Positions 8,373 to 20,000 of a stretch of 64,000 nucleotides of DNA are shown here, piece by piece. The stretch's first letter is position 1, and every line of letters begins with the position of its first letter. This DNA is from Gammaproteobacteria bacterium. Lineage in GTDB: Bacteria > Pseudomonadota > Gammaproteobacteria > Pseudomonadales > JAUIET01. The translations under genes and the position numbers were made by a program. The notes under the pieces were generated by a model. It saw only the letters and a program-made list of their open reading frames with translations. It was not told where the DNA came from and ran no database searches. The DNA lies in contig JAUIET010000001.1 in assembly GCA_030429735.1 (NCBI GenBank), positions 248,001-312,000 on the forward strand. The letters run 5' to 3'.

Positions 8373-10184
8373 CTACGCCACGCCGGATTCAGAATCACTG
8401 TCTCGTCTACCAAGACCTTGCTCATTGGTATCGTTGCTGGAGCGTCTCTCAAACGCCTGTTCGCGAACGTCGGCAATTTGGCCAGCTGCTTCGCGGCCCT
8501 GCACTGGGCTTCTGCCAACGATCTTGATAAGCTGATCCAAAGACGCGCGTAATTGCGCCCTTTCCTGTATACCCTCAAGCAGATTCACTTGCTGATCAGC
8601 GACAGTTTTTAACTGGTCAAATACCCTTCGCTCGACACTCTGATTGCTATTCAGGCCGTCAATGATATTGCCGAGCAATGAAGACAACTCTTCGGATACC
8701 GGTTTTTCCCTAACCTCATTGAGAAGTTCTTCCAGCCGGTTGCTGACCGAATTAGCAGCTACTTGCATATGCCCATCCATCGTCTGCAAAGCCTCTGCGA
8801 CAGGCTTAATCGATTCACGTAAACGCTCATCAGTAACAGCTTCTCGTTCGGATATCGCCGTAATATTGTTATCGATCTGCTCGATCATTACACCAAACGT
8901 GTTATAAGCCTGCTCGAAGCGCTCTGGCATATCTTCACTAACGCCTTTCGCAACTTCGCTAATGCGATGTGCAACGTGTTTATTTGATTCATCGATGGTT
9001 GTCAGCGCGGAACTCATCGTTTCAAGTTTGTCTGCAATTCGTTGGCTGCCGGCCAATAGCTGTTTGGCGTTTTCTTCGCTGACCACTTTGCTGATCTCAG
9101 TATTTTGCGTGTGAATCGCTTGTAAGCTGCCATTCAGACCAGCCAGTGTTTCGGCCATAGAGGCTTGCTGCTCAAGCATCTCTTGTGTATTTCTAGCCGT
9201 CAGCAGGCTGGCCTCAGAGGCTTCGTTCATAACCCCCATCAGGTGGCCCATCTTGCGCTGCGTTATCTGCGATGTTTGCACAAAGCCAACCAGCCATGCT
9301 TTCAGTTCGTCAGAACCTGCCACTTTCGGATTTGCCGCCGCTTGCTTCATCTTCTCACTTGGAGAAGGAATGCGTTCATCAATCCATCGGCTGACAGTTT
9401 CTATGAACTTGTCTTGAGAAGTTCCACAGAGATAGCTGAAAAACCCGGTTAACAGAGAACCCGACAAGCCAAACAAAGAGGAGCTGAATGCCACACCCAT
9501 ACCCTTCAAAGGTGCCGCAATACCCGCGATAAAATCAGACATGCCTCCGTCGCCACCGCTGCTGTCATCACCGATTGTCGCCATGCTGCCCATGGCATCG
9601 CCAACCGCGTCAATTGTCAGCAGCAGCCCCCAAAACGTACCCAGCAGACCTAACATAACTAACAGCCCAGACAGAAACGTCGTTCTCGACCGAGTCTTGC
9701 TAACACGGAACCCCAGCTTGGACTTAATCAGGCGCGCATCTGTATCGGTAACATTTAGATGGCCATACTCTCTGAGATTGCTCAGAAGCCCCGCCATGTT
9801 TTTGGTATCCAACACACGGGCTTGTTGAGTCATGGTTGACACCAATTCCGCATGAAGCTCCTCGGAACACTCGCCCTCACGAGAGGCCGCATCCAGGCGG
9901 TGTATGAACTGCGCTGTTTGCCACAGCCTGAATTGAAACCACACCGCCATTGCAACTGCAGTAACAAGAATAAGAACGATCACTCCGTTGAGCACAACGT
10001 TGGTTTCGAAGTTTATTCTGAGCTGATCAATATTGATCCCAATAATGGCAACAACGCTGATTATTGTGAACAATATACCCGGCGTTATATACGCAAGAAT
10101 GTTTTTCTCAACAGTCCCGCTGTCTTTGTACGCGGTTGAGAACGAGGGTAGAAAATGAACGAGCATTCTCGTCAACTTATCCAT
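8373..10184 (-). CDS. MotA/TolQ/ExbB-like proton-channel subunit (SiiB-like)
   Basis: 603 residues. There are two hydrophobic helices near 30-50 and 62-85, a cytoplasmic loop, then the MotA/TolQ/ExbB signature: LLVMLGLLGTFWGLLLTI (about 172-190) and GMGVAFSSSLFGLSGSLL (about 230-250). The remaining 340 residues are a long cytoplasmic tail of predicted helices and coiled coil, much longer than in TolQ or MotA. SiiB also carries an extended C-terminal region. It presumably forms the multimeric ring around the MotB-like dimer. It lies between the HlyD-type and MotB-like genes. A 169-base gap upstream contains a perfect TTCTTT/AAAGAA hairpin (10207-10223) and may hold an internal promoter. Confidence 0.85.
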   Translation of the reverse strand: MDKLTRMLVHFLPSFSTAYKDSGTVEKNILAYITPGILFTIISVVAIIGINIDQLRINFETNVVLNGVIVLILVTAVAMAVWFQFRLWQTAQFIHRLDAASREGECSEELHAELVSTMTQQARVLDTKNMAGLLSNLREYGHLNVTDTDARLIKSKLGFRVSKTRSRTTFLSGLLVMLGLLGTFWGLLLTIDAVGDAMGSMATIGDDSSGGDGGMSDFIAGIAAPLKGMGVAFSSSLFGLSGSLLTGFFSYLCGTSQDKFIETVSRWIDERIPSPSEKMKQAAANPKVAGSDELKAWLVGFVQTSQITQRKMGHLMGVMNEASEASLLTARNTQEMLEQQASMAETLAGLNGSLQAIHTQNTEISKVVSEENAKQLLAGSQRIADKLETMSSALTTIDESNKHVAHRISEVAKGVSEDMPERFEQAYNTFGVMIEQIDNNITAISEREAVTDERLRESIKPVAEALQTMDGHMQVAANSVSNRLEELLNEVREKPVSEELSSLLGNIIDGLNSNQSVERRVFDQLKTVADQQVNLLEGIQERAQLRASLDQLIKIVGRSPVQGREAAGQIADVREQAFERRSSNDTNEQGLGRRDSDSESGVA

Positions 10185-10206
10185 GAACGATTACCTGATG
10201 TGCTAC

Positions 10207-10223
10207 TTCTTTCGTACAAAGAA
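10207..10223. repeat. Inverted repeat in the leader of the MotA-like gene
   Basis: TTCTTT (10207-10212) and AAAGAA (10218-10223) are exact complements around a five-base loop, 23 bases before the MotA-like ATG. The 10185-10353 gap is AT-rich with poly-A tracts in the direction of transcription. It could be an operator, an mRNA hairpin controlling start access, or chance in AT-rich DNA. Confidence 0.35.
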
Positions 10224-10353
10224 TCATGCTGCCTTCTTGTTGTTTTTTTTCGATGATGTTTATAAGACTAGTAAATGTTCCAGCGTTTACATAATCTGCT
10301 AAGCGAATTCGTTTTTTTGTTTTTGTTTACTGAATAATCCTTGATCAGACCGC

Positions 10354-11712
10354 TCAAGATTCACGCAATGCCTGGCTTCTGATGTTAAACAATGGCTTAA
10401 GCAGGGCTCTTAAAATTGAAATTTGACCGGTAAGAATACTCACCTCTGCTGTCATGCCAGGTCTAACCTGCTGATCATCGCCAAGCCGATCACTACTCAG
10501 CGCCACTCGCACCTTGAAGTGTTCCCTGTTCTGTTTATCGACAAAACTATCCGGACTGATGTAAATCAACTGGCCATCAATGCCACCGTAAATCGTGTAG
10601 TCGTAAGCGCTGATCTTGGTGAGTGCTGGTAGGTCTGGCCACACCTTGCCGCGGTCTGTGGTGGCAATTTGCCCTTCCACTACCAAGGTCTCATTGGCCG
10701 GAATAATCTCGGCTAACGGTGCGCCGGGTTGGCTTACGCCACCCACGGTATGAATATGCAGTTTGTTAACAATGCCATCTATTGGCGAGTTGATCGAAGA
10801 CCGCGTAACCTGATCCTGCAATGCAGCGATTCGTTCGCTAAGCGTTTCCATCTGCAATTTGGCAGCGTTAAGCTGCTCAGCCATTTCGGCGTGATGTTTC
10901 TGTTTGCTCTCTTCCAGCAAGCTGACAAGTTCTGTTTTCTCAGCCTCCAGAATAGGTACTCTGTTCTTGGCGCTTTCCAGTTGTGTTATTAATTTACGCG
11001 ACTGACTTTTATTATTGAGGTACAAGGTTTCGGAAATAGCACCGGCATCCAGCAACTTTTTGCGAATAGCGAGTTGACGCTTGGTAACATCGAGTTCCTG
11101 GCGAATATTCTTAACTTGAGCTTGCAGTGCTTCCAGTTCAAATGCTTTCTGGTTCTGACGTTCTTCAATACCCTTGATTGTTTCCAGGAACGACTGCCGA
11201 TTAGCATCAAACAGTGACATTTCACGCCGCGCCAGGTCCGGGTTTTCAGCTACAAATGTGGCTGGTAGTTCAAGCTCTTCGGCACCATTTTGTTCTGCTT
11301 CAATTCTTAGCTTTCTGGCCAACAGTGCTTGCGCCTCGATCGCGGCCTCCTTGAGCTGTGTTTTTGCACGAGTGTTAGCGACTAAAAACAGTGTTTCACC
11401 GGCGGTTACCTGTTGCCCCTCTTTGACCAGAATTGTCTCGACAATACCTCCCTCCAGATGCTGCACTATGCGAGCATTGCCGGATGGGATTATCCGCCCA
11501 CTGGCAGTCACATGCTGGTCGATTTGTGAAAAGCCAGACCAAAGCAGAAAGACCAGCACCAACACCACAAGAGCGACCAGCACTGGCCGGTAATTCCAGA
11601 AGTCATCAACAATTTCAAATGCATTACTACGCTCGGGGTTCGCTGCTTTGATTTCCTCTGCACGTTTTTGAGCGGACTTGACCGAGGCTTTCAGATTGCT
11701 AAACCAGTTCAT
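10354..11712 (-). CDS. HlyD-family membrane fusion (adaptor) protein
   Basis: 452 residues. There is a short cytoplasmic N-terminus, one membrane helix (about 44-64, VLVALVVLVLVFLLWSGF), then the biotinyl-lipoyl-like hammerhead (GNARIVQHLEGGIVETILV followed by EGQQVTAGETLF). A long alpha-helical hairpin (about 125-300) follows, then the return half with SPIDGIVNKLHIHTVGG, and a beta barrel ending VRPGMTAEVSILTG. This is the classic layout of type I secretion adaptors, which bridge the ABC exporter and the TolC channel. The ATG overlaps the stop codon of the ABC gene by four bases (ATGA), so the two are translationally coupled. Confidence 0.93.
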   Translation of the reverse strand: MNWFSNLKASVKSAQKRAEEIKAANPERSNAFEIVDDFWNYRPVLVALVVLVLVFLLWSGFSQIDQHVTASGRIIPSGNARIVQHLEGGIVETILVKEGQQVTAGETLFLVANTRAKTQLKEAAIEAQALLARKLRIEAEQNGAEELELPATFVAENPDLARREMSLFDANRQSFLETIKGIEERQNQKAFELEALQAQVKNIRQELDVTKRQLAIRKKLLDAGAISETLYLNNKSQSRKLITQLESAKNRVPILEAEKTELVSLLEESKQKHHAEMAEQLNAAKLQMETLSERIAALQDQVTRSSINSPIDGIVNKLHIHTVGGVSQPGAPLAEIIPANETLVVEGQIATTDRGKVWPDLPALTKISAYDYTIYGGIDGQLIYISPDSFVDKQNREHFKVRVALSSDRLGDDQQVRPGMTAEVSILTGQISILRALLKPLFNIRSQALRES

Positions 11713-13847
11713 GCCGGTGCCCCCAGTTTTTTCAGTACAACGTCTGTGGGTCCGTCTGCCAGCATTTTACCGTTGTCTAATAGCACGAGGCGATCAACCA
11801 GAGACAACAGAGAGGTTCTGTGTGTAACCATAATCAATGTGCGATCTTTCAGGTATTCTGCCATCTGCAACTTAAAATGATTTTCAAGCACAGAATCCAG
11901 GCCGGTAGTGGGTTCATCAAAAATCAGTACACGAGGATTTCGCAATATAGCGCGCGCGATGGAGATCGCTTGTCGTTGCCCACCCGACAACTGAGAACCA
12001 CCTTCGCCCACCTCAGTTTCCAGCCCGTGACCACAATGTTTGATGATTTCTTCTACGCCGGAAATTCTGGCTGCATATTTCAACGCCGCCTCACTGACAT
12101 CAGCACGCCCGAGCAAAATATTGTCGCGAATGGTGCCTGAAATAAAGAACGGAAATTGCGGCACAACAGCCACCGTGCGGCGCAACTCGGCCGGTGAAAT
12201 TGCCCTAAGGCCGTAGTTGCTAAAGTATATATTTCCTTCGAAATCACTCAGCATGCCAGTCAACACCGATGCAAGCGTACTTTTGCCCGCTCCAGACGGC
12301 CCGATCAGACCAATCTTCTCTCCGGGTTTAATCACCATGGATATGTCTCGTAGCGCAGGCCGCATCTGTTGTGGGTACTGATAGCGAACGTTCTCAAGCT
12401 GAATATCGCCTCTCAAAGGCCCTTTCGGTGAGCGTTGGCAAGGTGCTTCAGTTTCATTTGGTAACCTGAACAGGGCATCAATCGTTCGCAGCACATCTCT
12501 GCTTTGCTTCCACCGACTGACGACACCCGCCAGGTTCATAATCGGCGCGATGGCACGACCCGAAAGAATGGTGCAGGCTATCAGCCCACCAATGGTGAGT
12601 TTGCCGGATTGAATCTGATAGACACCAAACACGACAACAAACACGTGCACCATATGCATGATGCTGACCGATAAATTTTGCACAGCGGAGAACAAAAACT
12701 GATTTTTTCGGGTTGTTTCTGCCGCTCGCATGGACGCGTAGTTCCATTTGAACAAGCGATCGCCCACTGCATTGAACACCTTAAAATGTTGCATTCCTGC
12801 AAGTGACTCAATCATCAGAGTCGATTTCTTCTGCATTGAAGAGAAGTGGTCGGCTGTGCTGCGGTTTATTGGCACCTGAATTGCCACGTTAAACACAATG
12901 ATGGCAATTGCACCGACTATGGGTACCAGCGTTAGCGGGGGCGAGATCATGTAGATGATCAACAGGAATAAAGCAAAAAACGGCAAGTCAACCAATGTTG
13001 GCACGAAACGCGACGCATAGAACTCTCTGATGCCCTGCAACTCGCGAAACAGATTGCTTCGTTCGCCCACAGACAAGCGCATTTGCTCGGTATTCACCAT
13101 CATCAGTCGCTGCATCAGGGTACCGTCAAACCCGGTTCCCACTTTCGCAGCAACGCGCTCCAGAATGTATGAGCGCATCGTCTTAAGCAGAAAATCGAAC
13201 AGCAACGCAATCGCTACACCAGTGGCCAGTACAAACAGTGTTGCCTCAGCGAAATTCGGAATAACAGAGTCGTACACGTTCAGTGTGAAAAGTGGCAAGG
13301 CTACAACGAACAAGTTGATGAACAGTGAACACACCAACACTTCACCGAAACTGGACATGTGGCCCAGCAAGGGTTGCCAGAACCAGTCAATCGGAGGCTG
13401 TTCGCTCATGTGCTCGGTGTTCGCCTCAACCTGCTCCTGGTTTGGCCGTATACTGAGCACCTGTCCGGAATAGTCGTCCGTCATACCTTTCAGGTCGGCA
13501 CGCTGAAACCCACTGCCCGGAACATACATCCGGCCTTCCTGCCCTTCCCGTGGCAGGTACACTCTGGGACTGCCATCGTTGGCCAGTAGAATAACTGGCG
13601 TTGGCGCATCGGGCACATCGCTCAGCGACAGAGAATCTGTTCTGGTAGTGAAGTGAAGTCGTTCACCAAGTGCTTCGAGATCATCCAGGGTGAGCGGCCC
13701 CGGCTGCCTGGACAATTGAACCTTTAAGCCTTCGATATCAGCATTGATACCAAAGAAAACCAGCACAATTTGCAGACATTTCGCTAAGGGGTCATCTACC
13801 TTGCGCTGCGGCACATCATTATTGTTATCGACCAGAGTCAGCGTCAT
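11709..13847 (-). CDS. Type I secretion ABC exporter with C39-like domain
   Basis: 712 residues. Residues about 15-135 form a peptidase-C39-like domain (DPLAKCLQIVLVFFG, later PVILLANDG, then SPRVYLP). The strand that carries the catalytic His in true C39 peptidases reads PRVYLP here, so it is probably the non-cleaving docking form. Transmembrane helices occupy about 165-420. The nucleotide-binding domain has Walker A GPSGAGKST, signature SQLSGGQRQ, Walker B VLIFDEPT and the switch His in VTHRTS. It would energise export of the RTX protein through the HlyD- and TolC-type partners. GAGGG about seven bases before the ATG supports the start. It follows the giant gene after 194 bases. Confidence 0.94.
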   Translation of the reverse strand: MTLTLVDNNNDVPQRKVDDPLAKCLQIVLVFFGINADIEGLKVQLSRQPGPLTLDDLEALGERLHFTTRTDSLSLSDVPDAPTPVILLANDGSPRVYLPREGQEGRMYVPGSGFQRADLKGMTDDYSGQVLSIRPNQEQVEANTEHMSEQPPIDWFWQPLLGHMSSFGEVLVCSLFINLFVVALPLFTLNVYDSVIPNFAEATLFVLATGVAIALLFDFLLKTMRSYILERVAAKVGTGFDGTLMQRLMMVNTEQMRLSVGERSNLFRELQGIREFYASRFVPTLVDLPFFALFLLIIYMISPPLTLVPIVGAIAIIVFNVAIQVPINRSTADHFSSMQKKSTLMIESLAGMQHFKVFNAVGDRLFKWNYASMRAAETTRKNQFLFSAVQNLSVSIMHMVHVFVVVFGVYQIQSGKLTIGGLIACTILSGRAIAPIMNLAGVVSRWKQSRDVLRTIDALFRLPNETEAPCQRSPKGPLRGDIQLENVRYQYPQQMRPALRDISMVIKPGEKIGLIGPSGAGKSTLASVLTGMLSDFEGNIYFSNYGLRAISPAELRRTVAVVPQFPFFISGTIRDNILLGRADVSEAALKYAARISGVEEIIKHCGHGLETEVGEGGSQLSGGQRQAISIARAILRNPRVLIFDEPTTGLDSVLENHFKLQMAEYLKDRTLIMVTHRTSLLSLVDRLVLLDNGKMLADGPTDVVLKKLGAPA

Positions 13848-14041
13848 GAATTACCCTCAGGATTAACGCAGTGTTATCCCTAAAGAGTAGACGACGAACG
13901 GCGGCCTCGCCGATTTTGTTAGTGCATGTTGCAGGTTCTAACCGTCAAAGGAGCGAACAATAAACCTGCGCCGCAAACCCTGCTCAAACTATGATCAATA
14001 AAAGCCAAAGCAGGGCCGCAAACGACTCACTCGAAGACGAA
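13848..14041 (-). promoter_or_regulatory. Leader between the giant RTX gene and the ABC exporter gene
   Basis: 194 bases with no gene. Read on the minus strand it contains TTGACG but no convincing -10 at the usual distance. It also contains CTACTCTT (13883-13890), which repeats half of the palindrome found upstream of the giant gene, and the GAGGG ribosome site of the exporter gene. Arms CCCTGCT (13978-13984) and AGCAGGG (14009-14015) form a weak long-loop hairpin just after the giant gene stop codon. It has no T-run, so I do not call it a terminator. The region may allow separate regulation of exporter and substrate. Confidence 0.35.
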
Positions 14042-17000
14042 TTAGCTCATGTTAATGACCAGCTGAACACCGTTATCCCAGTCGATGGTTCGAGTGTTGC
14101 CAACCGTGGAATCTCCGCTGACTGTTGCACCACCTTGATCCAAGGCATTGAAGTCAGTGAGATTCATTGTTGACGAATCGATATCGATCGTGAGGCTGTT
14201 GCCGTTACCGGTGATAGAGCTAATCTCGCTGTTGCCAATATCAAACGTGTCACCGCCGTTAACACCTGTATTGGTGAAATCGAGTTCTTCAACATCGGTA
14301 AACAGGCTCGCCAGATCAACACCATCAATGCCGGCGTCGGTCAAGTCGTCACCCGCGAGGCTGTCGGTGATGATCATTCTATCGGCAGCACCCCCATTAG
14401 CATCAACCGACGTTAACGTTCCAATAACGTCCGTATCAAACGTTAAAGTGTCATTGCTCGCCGACAGCACAAAGCTATCGAAGTTATCGACGGTTGCCGA
14501 GTTAACACCGACATCGACGTTCCCACTCGCACCGTCAATGGTGCCGGTGGTTAACGTTCCACCAACAATGGCTCCGGAACTTGAATAGTCCAAAGTATCA
14601 CTGTCTGCACCGCCGTCGAGAAAATCGAACCCACCACTGAAGTTGATCGTGTCATTGCCCAGGCCGCCATCAATGAAGTTCGCGTTATTGTCGCCGGTAA
14701 TGACATCGTTGTTATCACTACCTATCACGCTCTCGATGTTGCTGAGGGTGTCCTGGCCACCATCACCATCGTTTAAGGCGCGATTTGCAGCCAGCGCGGC
14801 TGATAAATCAACTTGAATGCCATTCGCCGCCAGGCTGTAGTCGACAACGTCATTGTCTGCACCGCCGTCGATAATGTCATTGCCGGCACCACCCACAATG
14901 CTGTCTATTCCGGCACCACCATCAATCTGGTCATTGCCGTCACCACCATTTAGAATGTCTGCTGCGTCACCACCCAGAAGTATGTCGTTACCGCCGTTTC
15001 CAGTCAGGGTATCCTGACCATTGCCGCCGATTAGCCGGTTCCCGTCACCATCACCAACAATTGTGTCGTCACCATTTGAACCGGTGACATTGTCAATGTC
15101 ACTGAATGTGTCATTCGAGCCGTCACCGTCGTTAGTGGTTACACCACCGATCATATTCACAACAACGCCAGTGCTTGCACCCGCGTAGCTGATCGTGTCA
15201 TCGCCACCGCCGCCTTGCAGGTCGTCAACACCGCCTCGGCCCACCAGGGTATCGTTACCCAGGCCACCGTTGATCGTGTTCGCGCTGTTGTCGCCGCTGA
15301 GAGTATCGTTATTACCTGATCCGGTTAGATTGTGAATGTTTGAGAAGGTGTCTGTCGACAGATCACCGTCATTGCTTGCACCGCCCGCCAGCAAGTCAGC
15401 TGTTACGGCGCCCGCAGCATTCACGTAGGTCACTGTATTACTGGTGCCGCCGCCACCATTGAGAGCATCCAGTCCGCCACGACCGGCAAGCGTATCATTA
15501 CCCAGCCCGCCATCGATTGTGTTGCCCTGAGCGTTGCCCGTCAAATTATCATCTTGATCACTGCCGATGATATTTTCAACATTGGTGATGGTATCGGTTC
15601 CACCGTCGCCATCGACGAGAGCGTTATTGGTTGTCAGATTAACAGTCACCGGCCCCGCAGCATTTGCGTAAGAGACAGTATCGTTGTTTCCGCCGCCGTC
15701 GATATCATCGTTGCCTTGACCACCGATCAGCAGGTCATTACCCGTGCCACCGTCGATTGTATCCGCTCCGGCACCCCCGGACAGGATGTTGTCAACGCTA
15801 TCTCCGGTGATCGAGTCGCCAAATCCGGAACCGACGACGAACTCAAAACCAGAAATAGTGTCGGTTGCGCCGGACCCATCCGTTGCAGTCGGTAAACTCA
15901 GGTTCACGGTCACCGCGCCCACATCACTGTCGTAGTTCAGTGTGTCCATAAGACCTGCGCCACCATCCAGCGTATCAGCTCCTGCACCACCGTAGATGTT
16001 GTCCGCACCACTGCCACCTATCAGTGTGTTTGCTTCACCGTCACCAAACAATGTGTCATTGCCTCCGGTACCGGTAATGTTTTCAACATTACTGATCACG
16101 TCATCAACACCGCCGTCTACATTGACGAACACGCTGCTGCCGCCGTTCAATGTGACACTGACAAAATTGACACCAGCAATGCTGGAGTAATCCAGTGTGT
16201 CGCTGCCGCCACCACCATCAATTGTGTCGGCACCACCACTTGCATTGATTATGTCGTTACCCAGCCCGGTCAGAATAATATTGCTGGTACCGCTGCCGGT
16301 CACGGTATCTATTGCGTTCGAGCCCGTGTAATTCTCGATGGAGAACAAGGAGTCCTGCCCACCATCACCGTCATTGCTGACACCACCAGTCGCCAGGTTC
16401 GCGGTTACATTGCCAGCCGCACCTGAGTAATCGACGGTATCATTGTCTAAGCCACCACGCAGGAAATCGTTACCGGCACCGCCAGACAAGGTATCGTTAC
16501 CACCACCACCATCAAGATCATTGGCCGCGCCATCACCACGCAAGGTGTCATCACCGGTGGTGCCTATAACGTTCTCAATGTTCTGTACGGTATCATTAAC
16601 ATCGCCTGTCACCGTTGCAATGGCGGCCGTTGCACCATTCAATGTCAGACTGACTGAGCTAGCGCTGCCGTGCACCGAATAATCCAGCGTGTCAACGTTT
16701 CCACCACCGTCTATATTGTCCGCGCCACTGCTTGCCAGAATGGTGTCATTGCCGGTACCGGCGTTGAGGGTGTCGTTGCCCTGACCGCCATCAAGGGTGT
16801 CATCACCACCGGCTGAGTTAATCGTATCGTTACCAGCACCACCTCGAAGATCATTCGCCAGACCGTCACCGGTAATCTGGTCAGTGCCCGCAGTGCCGAT
16901 GACGTTTTCGATGTCAGCCACGGTATCGTTGGTGCCGCCATCGACCGTCACCGTTGCCGTGGTTGAACCGGTCAGCGTAACATTAATGAAGTTGACGCCT

Positions 17001-20000
17001 GCCAGGCTGGAATAATCAACGGTATCGATATCGTTGCCACCGGTCATGGTATCCGCTCCGGTGCTGGCAATAAAAGTATCATTGCCTTCACCACCGCGAA
17101 GATCGTCGTCGCCACCGGCGCCATCAAGTATGTCGTCGCCACTGTCGCCATCGAGGATGTTTACCAGCCCATCCCCTGTGATAACGTCAGCGTCTACGCT
17201 GCCAATGACGTTTTCAAAGTTAACAATGGAATCGTTGTCGCCCGCGCTCACGGTGACAATACTGGGTGTTGCGCCGTTTAGCGTGACATTTATACCAGTG
17301 ATGCCACCCAGTACTGAATAGTCAATGGTGTCGTTGCCAACACCGGCATCAATAGTATCCGTACCATTACTCGCGTTCACCAGATCGTCGCCATCTGCCG
17401 CGTCAACAATGTCGGCGTTATTGGAGCCCGTAATCACGTCACCAAGATCTGTTGCAATGTATTCTTCAAATTCGGTAAACAGATCCGCCCAGGACCCACC
17501 TACAGACGCAACTGAAGATGCCAGGTTCAAGGTAATGCCGGATGTTGTTATGGATTGGTAACTGAGGATGTCAGTGCCACCTGCACCGCCATCGAGCAAG
17601 TCAGACCCTGCACTACCGAAAATAGTGTCATCTCCGCCTTCCCCGCGAATACCATTAACCTCGGCATCACCTGTGATCGAATCGTTACCTTGTGAACCAA
17701 AAATACTTTCCACGCCGGAAATGGTGTGGTTATCGCTACCGTTCACAGTGACTGTGGTAGACGAACTGCCATTCAATACAACGTTGATATTGTTAAGCGC
17801 ACCGTAACCACTGTAATCCAGTATGTCGGCATCAAGACCACCATCTATCGTATCGGCACCGGTCGACGCGATAAAGGTGTCGTTGCCACGCCCGCCAGTC
17901 AACACATTCGCACTATTGTTTCCTTCAATCGTGTCGGACCCTTCAGAGCCGCGAATATTCTCGATATTTCGAATGGTATCGGCTGTTTGCCCCGATACAG
18001 TGACCGTTGTGTCGCCAGTATCATTCAGCGATACATTAATGGCCGAGCTTCTTACGTAGGTAACGGTATCTATATCGCTGCCGCCGTCCAGCACGTTGCC
18101 ACCGCCACGCGATTCCAGAGTATCAGCGCCGGCCTGCCCGTCAAAGTTACTGGTATAAACTCCCCAGTTACCCATAAAGTCATTACCGTCTCCGCCGACC
18201 GCAGTTGTACCGTTGCTATACACCCACATGCTGTCGTTTTCGGTGCCCAGGTCAACCGTATTGTTAGCTCCGAACACTTCCAGGTTATCTGAGCCCGCGC
18301 CGGTTTCTATCGTGGCATTTGCGCCATTTGAATCGACGGTATCGTTACCTGCCAGGGTTTGCAGCAGTATGATATTGGCATCGGTATCAACCACGTCATT
18401 GCCGGTGGTGGTGATCAGCGTTTCGATACCATTCGCGCGATCGCCTTCGGTACCGCCGATATTCAGCGTAAACAGACCACCGGCTACCGCTTGCATATCG
18501 ACGCTTAGGCCGGATGCTATGTTGCTGTAGTCCAGTGTGTCATTTCCACCTTCACCGCGAATTTCGTCGTCGCCGCCCGCTGCAAAGAAATGATCGTCAC
18601 CACCACGGCCCCAGAACCAGTTATTGCTGCTGTCGCCACGCATAATGTCATTGCCGGCAGTACCGTACACGCGATCGACGTTACGAATCGTGTCATTTTG
18701 ATCGCCATCAACAATTACCGTGGTGTTGTTGCCATGATCAAGCGTGATATCGATGAAATTGATACCGGCCTGGGTGGAATAATTAACAGAGTCTAAGCCA
18801 CCGCCGCCGCCATCAAAAGTGTCGGCACCGGCGCTGCCGACAAACGTATCCCAACCGGAGTTACCGAATATTACATCATCACCATCGCCGCCGTTTAAGG
18901 TATCGTGGCCATCTTCACCACTGATTGTGTCATTGCCGGCGCCGCCATTGATCACATCGTTGCCAATTTGGCCACGAAGAATATTGTCCTGGGCGTCACC
19001 AGTGATGTTGTCGTTGCCCTGACCACCGGTCAGGTGAGTAAAGTTCGAGGCTGTGTCGGTGGTACCACCGGAAGTCACTGTAAACGCTCCTCCAGTCAAG
19101 TTACCCATATCTACGGTAATGCCGCCAACATGGCCGGTGTACAGCAGGGTATTGGTTCCGGTACCACCGTCCAGAATATCACTGCCGCCGCCGCCACGGA
19201 TAATGTCGTCGCCGCCGCCGCCCTGCAGATTATTGACCGCATTGTCGCCCTGTAAGGTGTCATTACCCGCTGTACCGATGACGTTTTCAATATTACGAAC
19301 GGTGTCATTATCTGCACCGGTAACCGACACTGTTGCCGTGATACCAGTGTTCAGCTGCACGGAGATGGCCGTCACACCGGCCTGGCCTGAATAATCAATG
19401 GTGTCAGAGCCGTCATCACCTTCGTAGGTATCTGCGCCTGCGCTGGTGATGAACGTGTCATCCCCTTCACGACCATCAATGATGTTGGCCTCTGCGCTGC
19501 CCGTTATATTGTCAGCCGAGCCCGAACCTATCACATGCTCAATATCAATCAGTGTATCACTTGCGCCATCACCATCGTCCGTAGCCGCACCCGCACCAAG
19601 ATCAACTACGATGCCGCTATTTGCATTTTCATAATTAACGGTATCGCCGGTTGTATCCGTGCCGCCATCCAGAATATCAACACCGCCGCGGCCTTCCAGC
19701 AGATCATTCCCTGCCAGGCCAGTTAATATGTTGGCGTTCGCGTCACCGCTGACAATATCATTACCCGCTGTAGCAATAATGTTTTCTATGTTGGACACAA
19801 TGTCATTGGCCGCACCATCAATTACAACAGCAGATGTTCCGGCACCGTTAAGTGTTACATCAATGAAGTTAACTCCGGCCTGAGCAGAATAGTCGACGGT
19901 GTCAATATCGGCACCGCCATCAATAATATTCTGACCGGCGCTTCCGAAGAAGATATCGTCGCCGGCTTCACCAAATAGCCGGTTTTCGCTGCCGCCGCCG

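Noticed and set aside
7707-10184. The MotA/MotB-like pair as the ZorAB core of a Zorya defence system
   Set aside because: No ZorC, ZorD or ZorE-like helicase or nuclease gene is nearby; the pair sits inside a type I secretion locus.
11709-13847. Bacteriocin or microcin exporter-processor
   Set aside because: The C39-like domain appears to lack the catalytic His, no double-glycine peptide gene is nearby, and a giant RTX substrate lies adjacent.
13991-14173. Small plus-strand frame at the 3' end of the giant gene
   Set aside because: Most of it is antisense to the giant gene C-terminus and there is no Shine-Dalgarno sequence.
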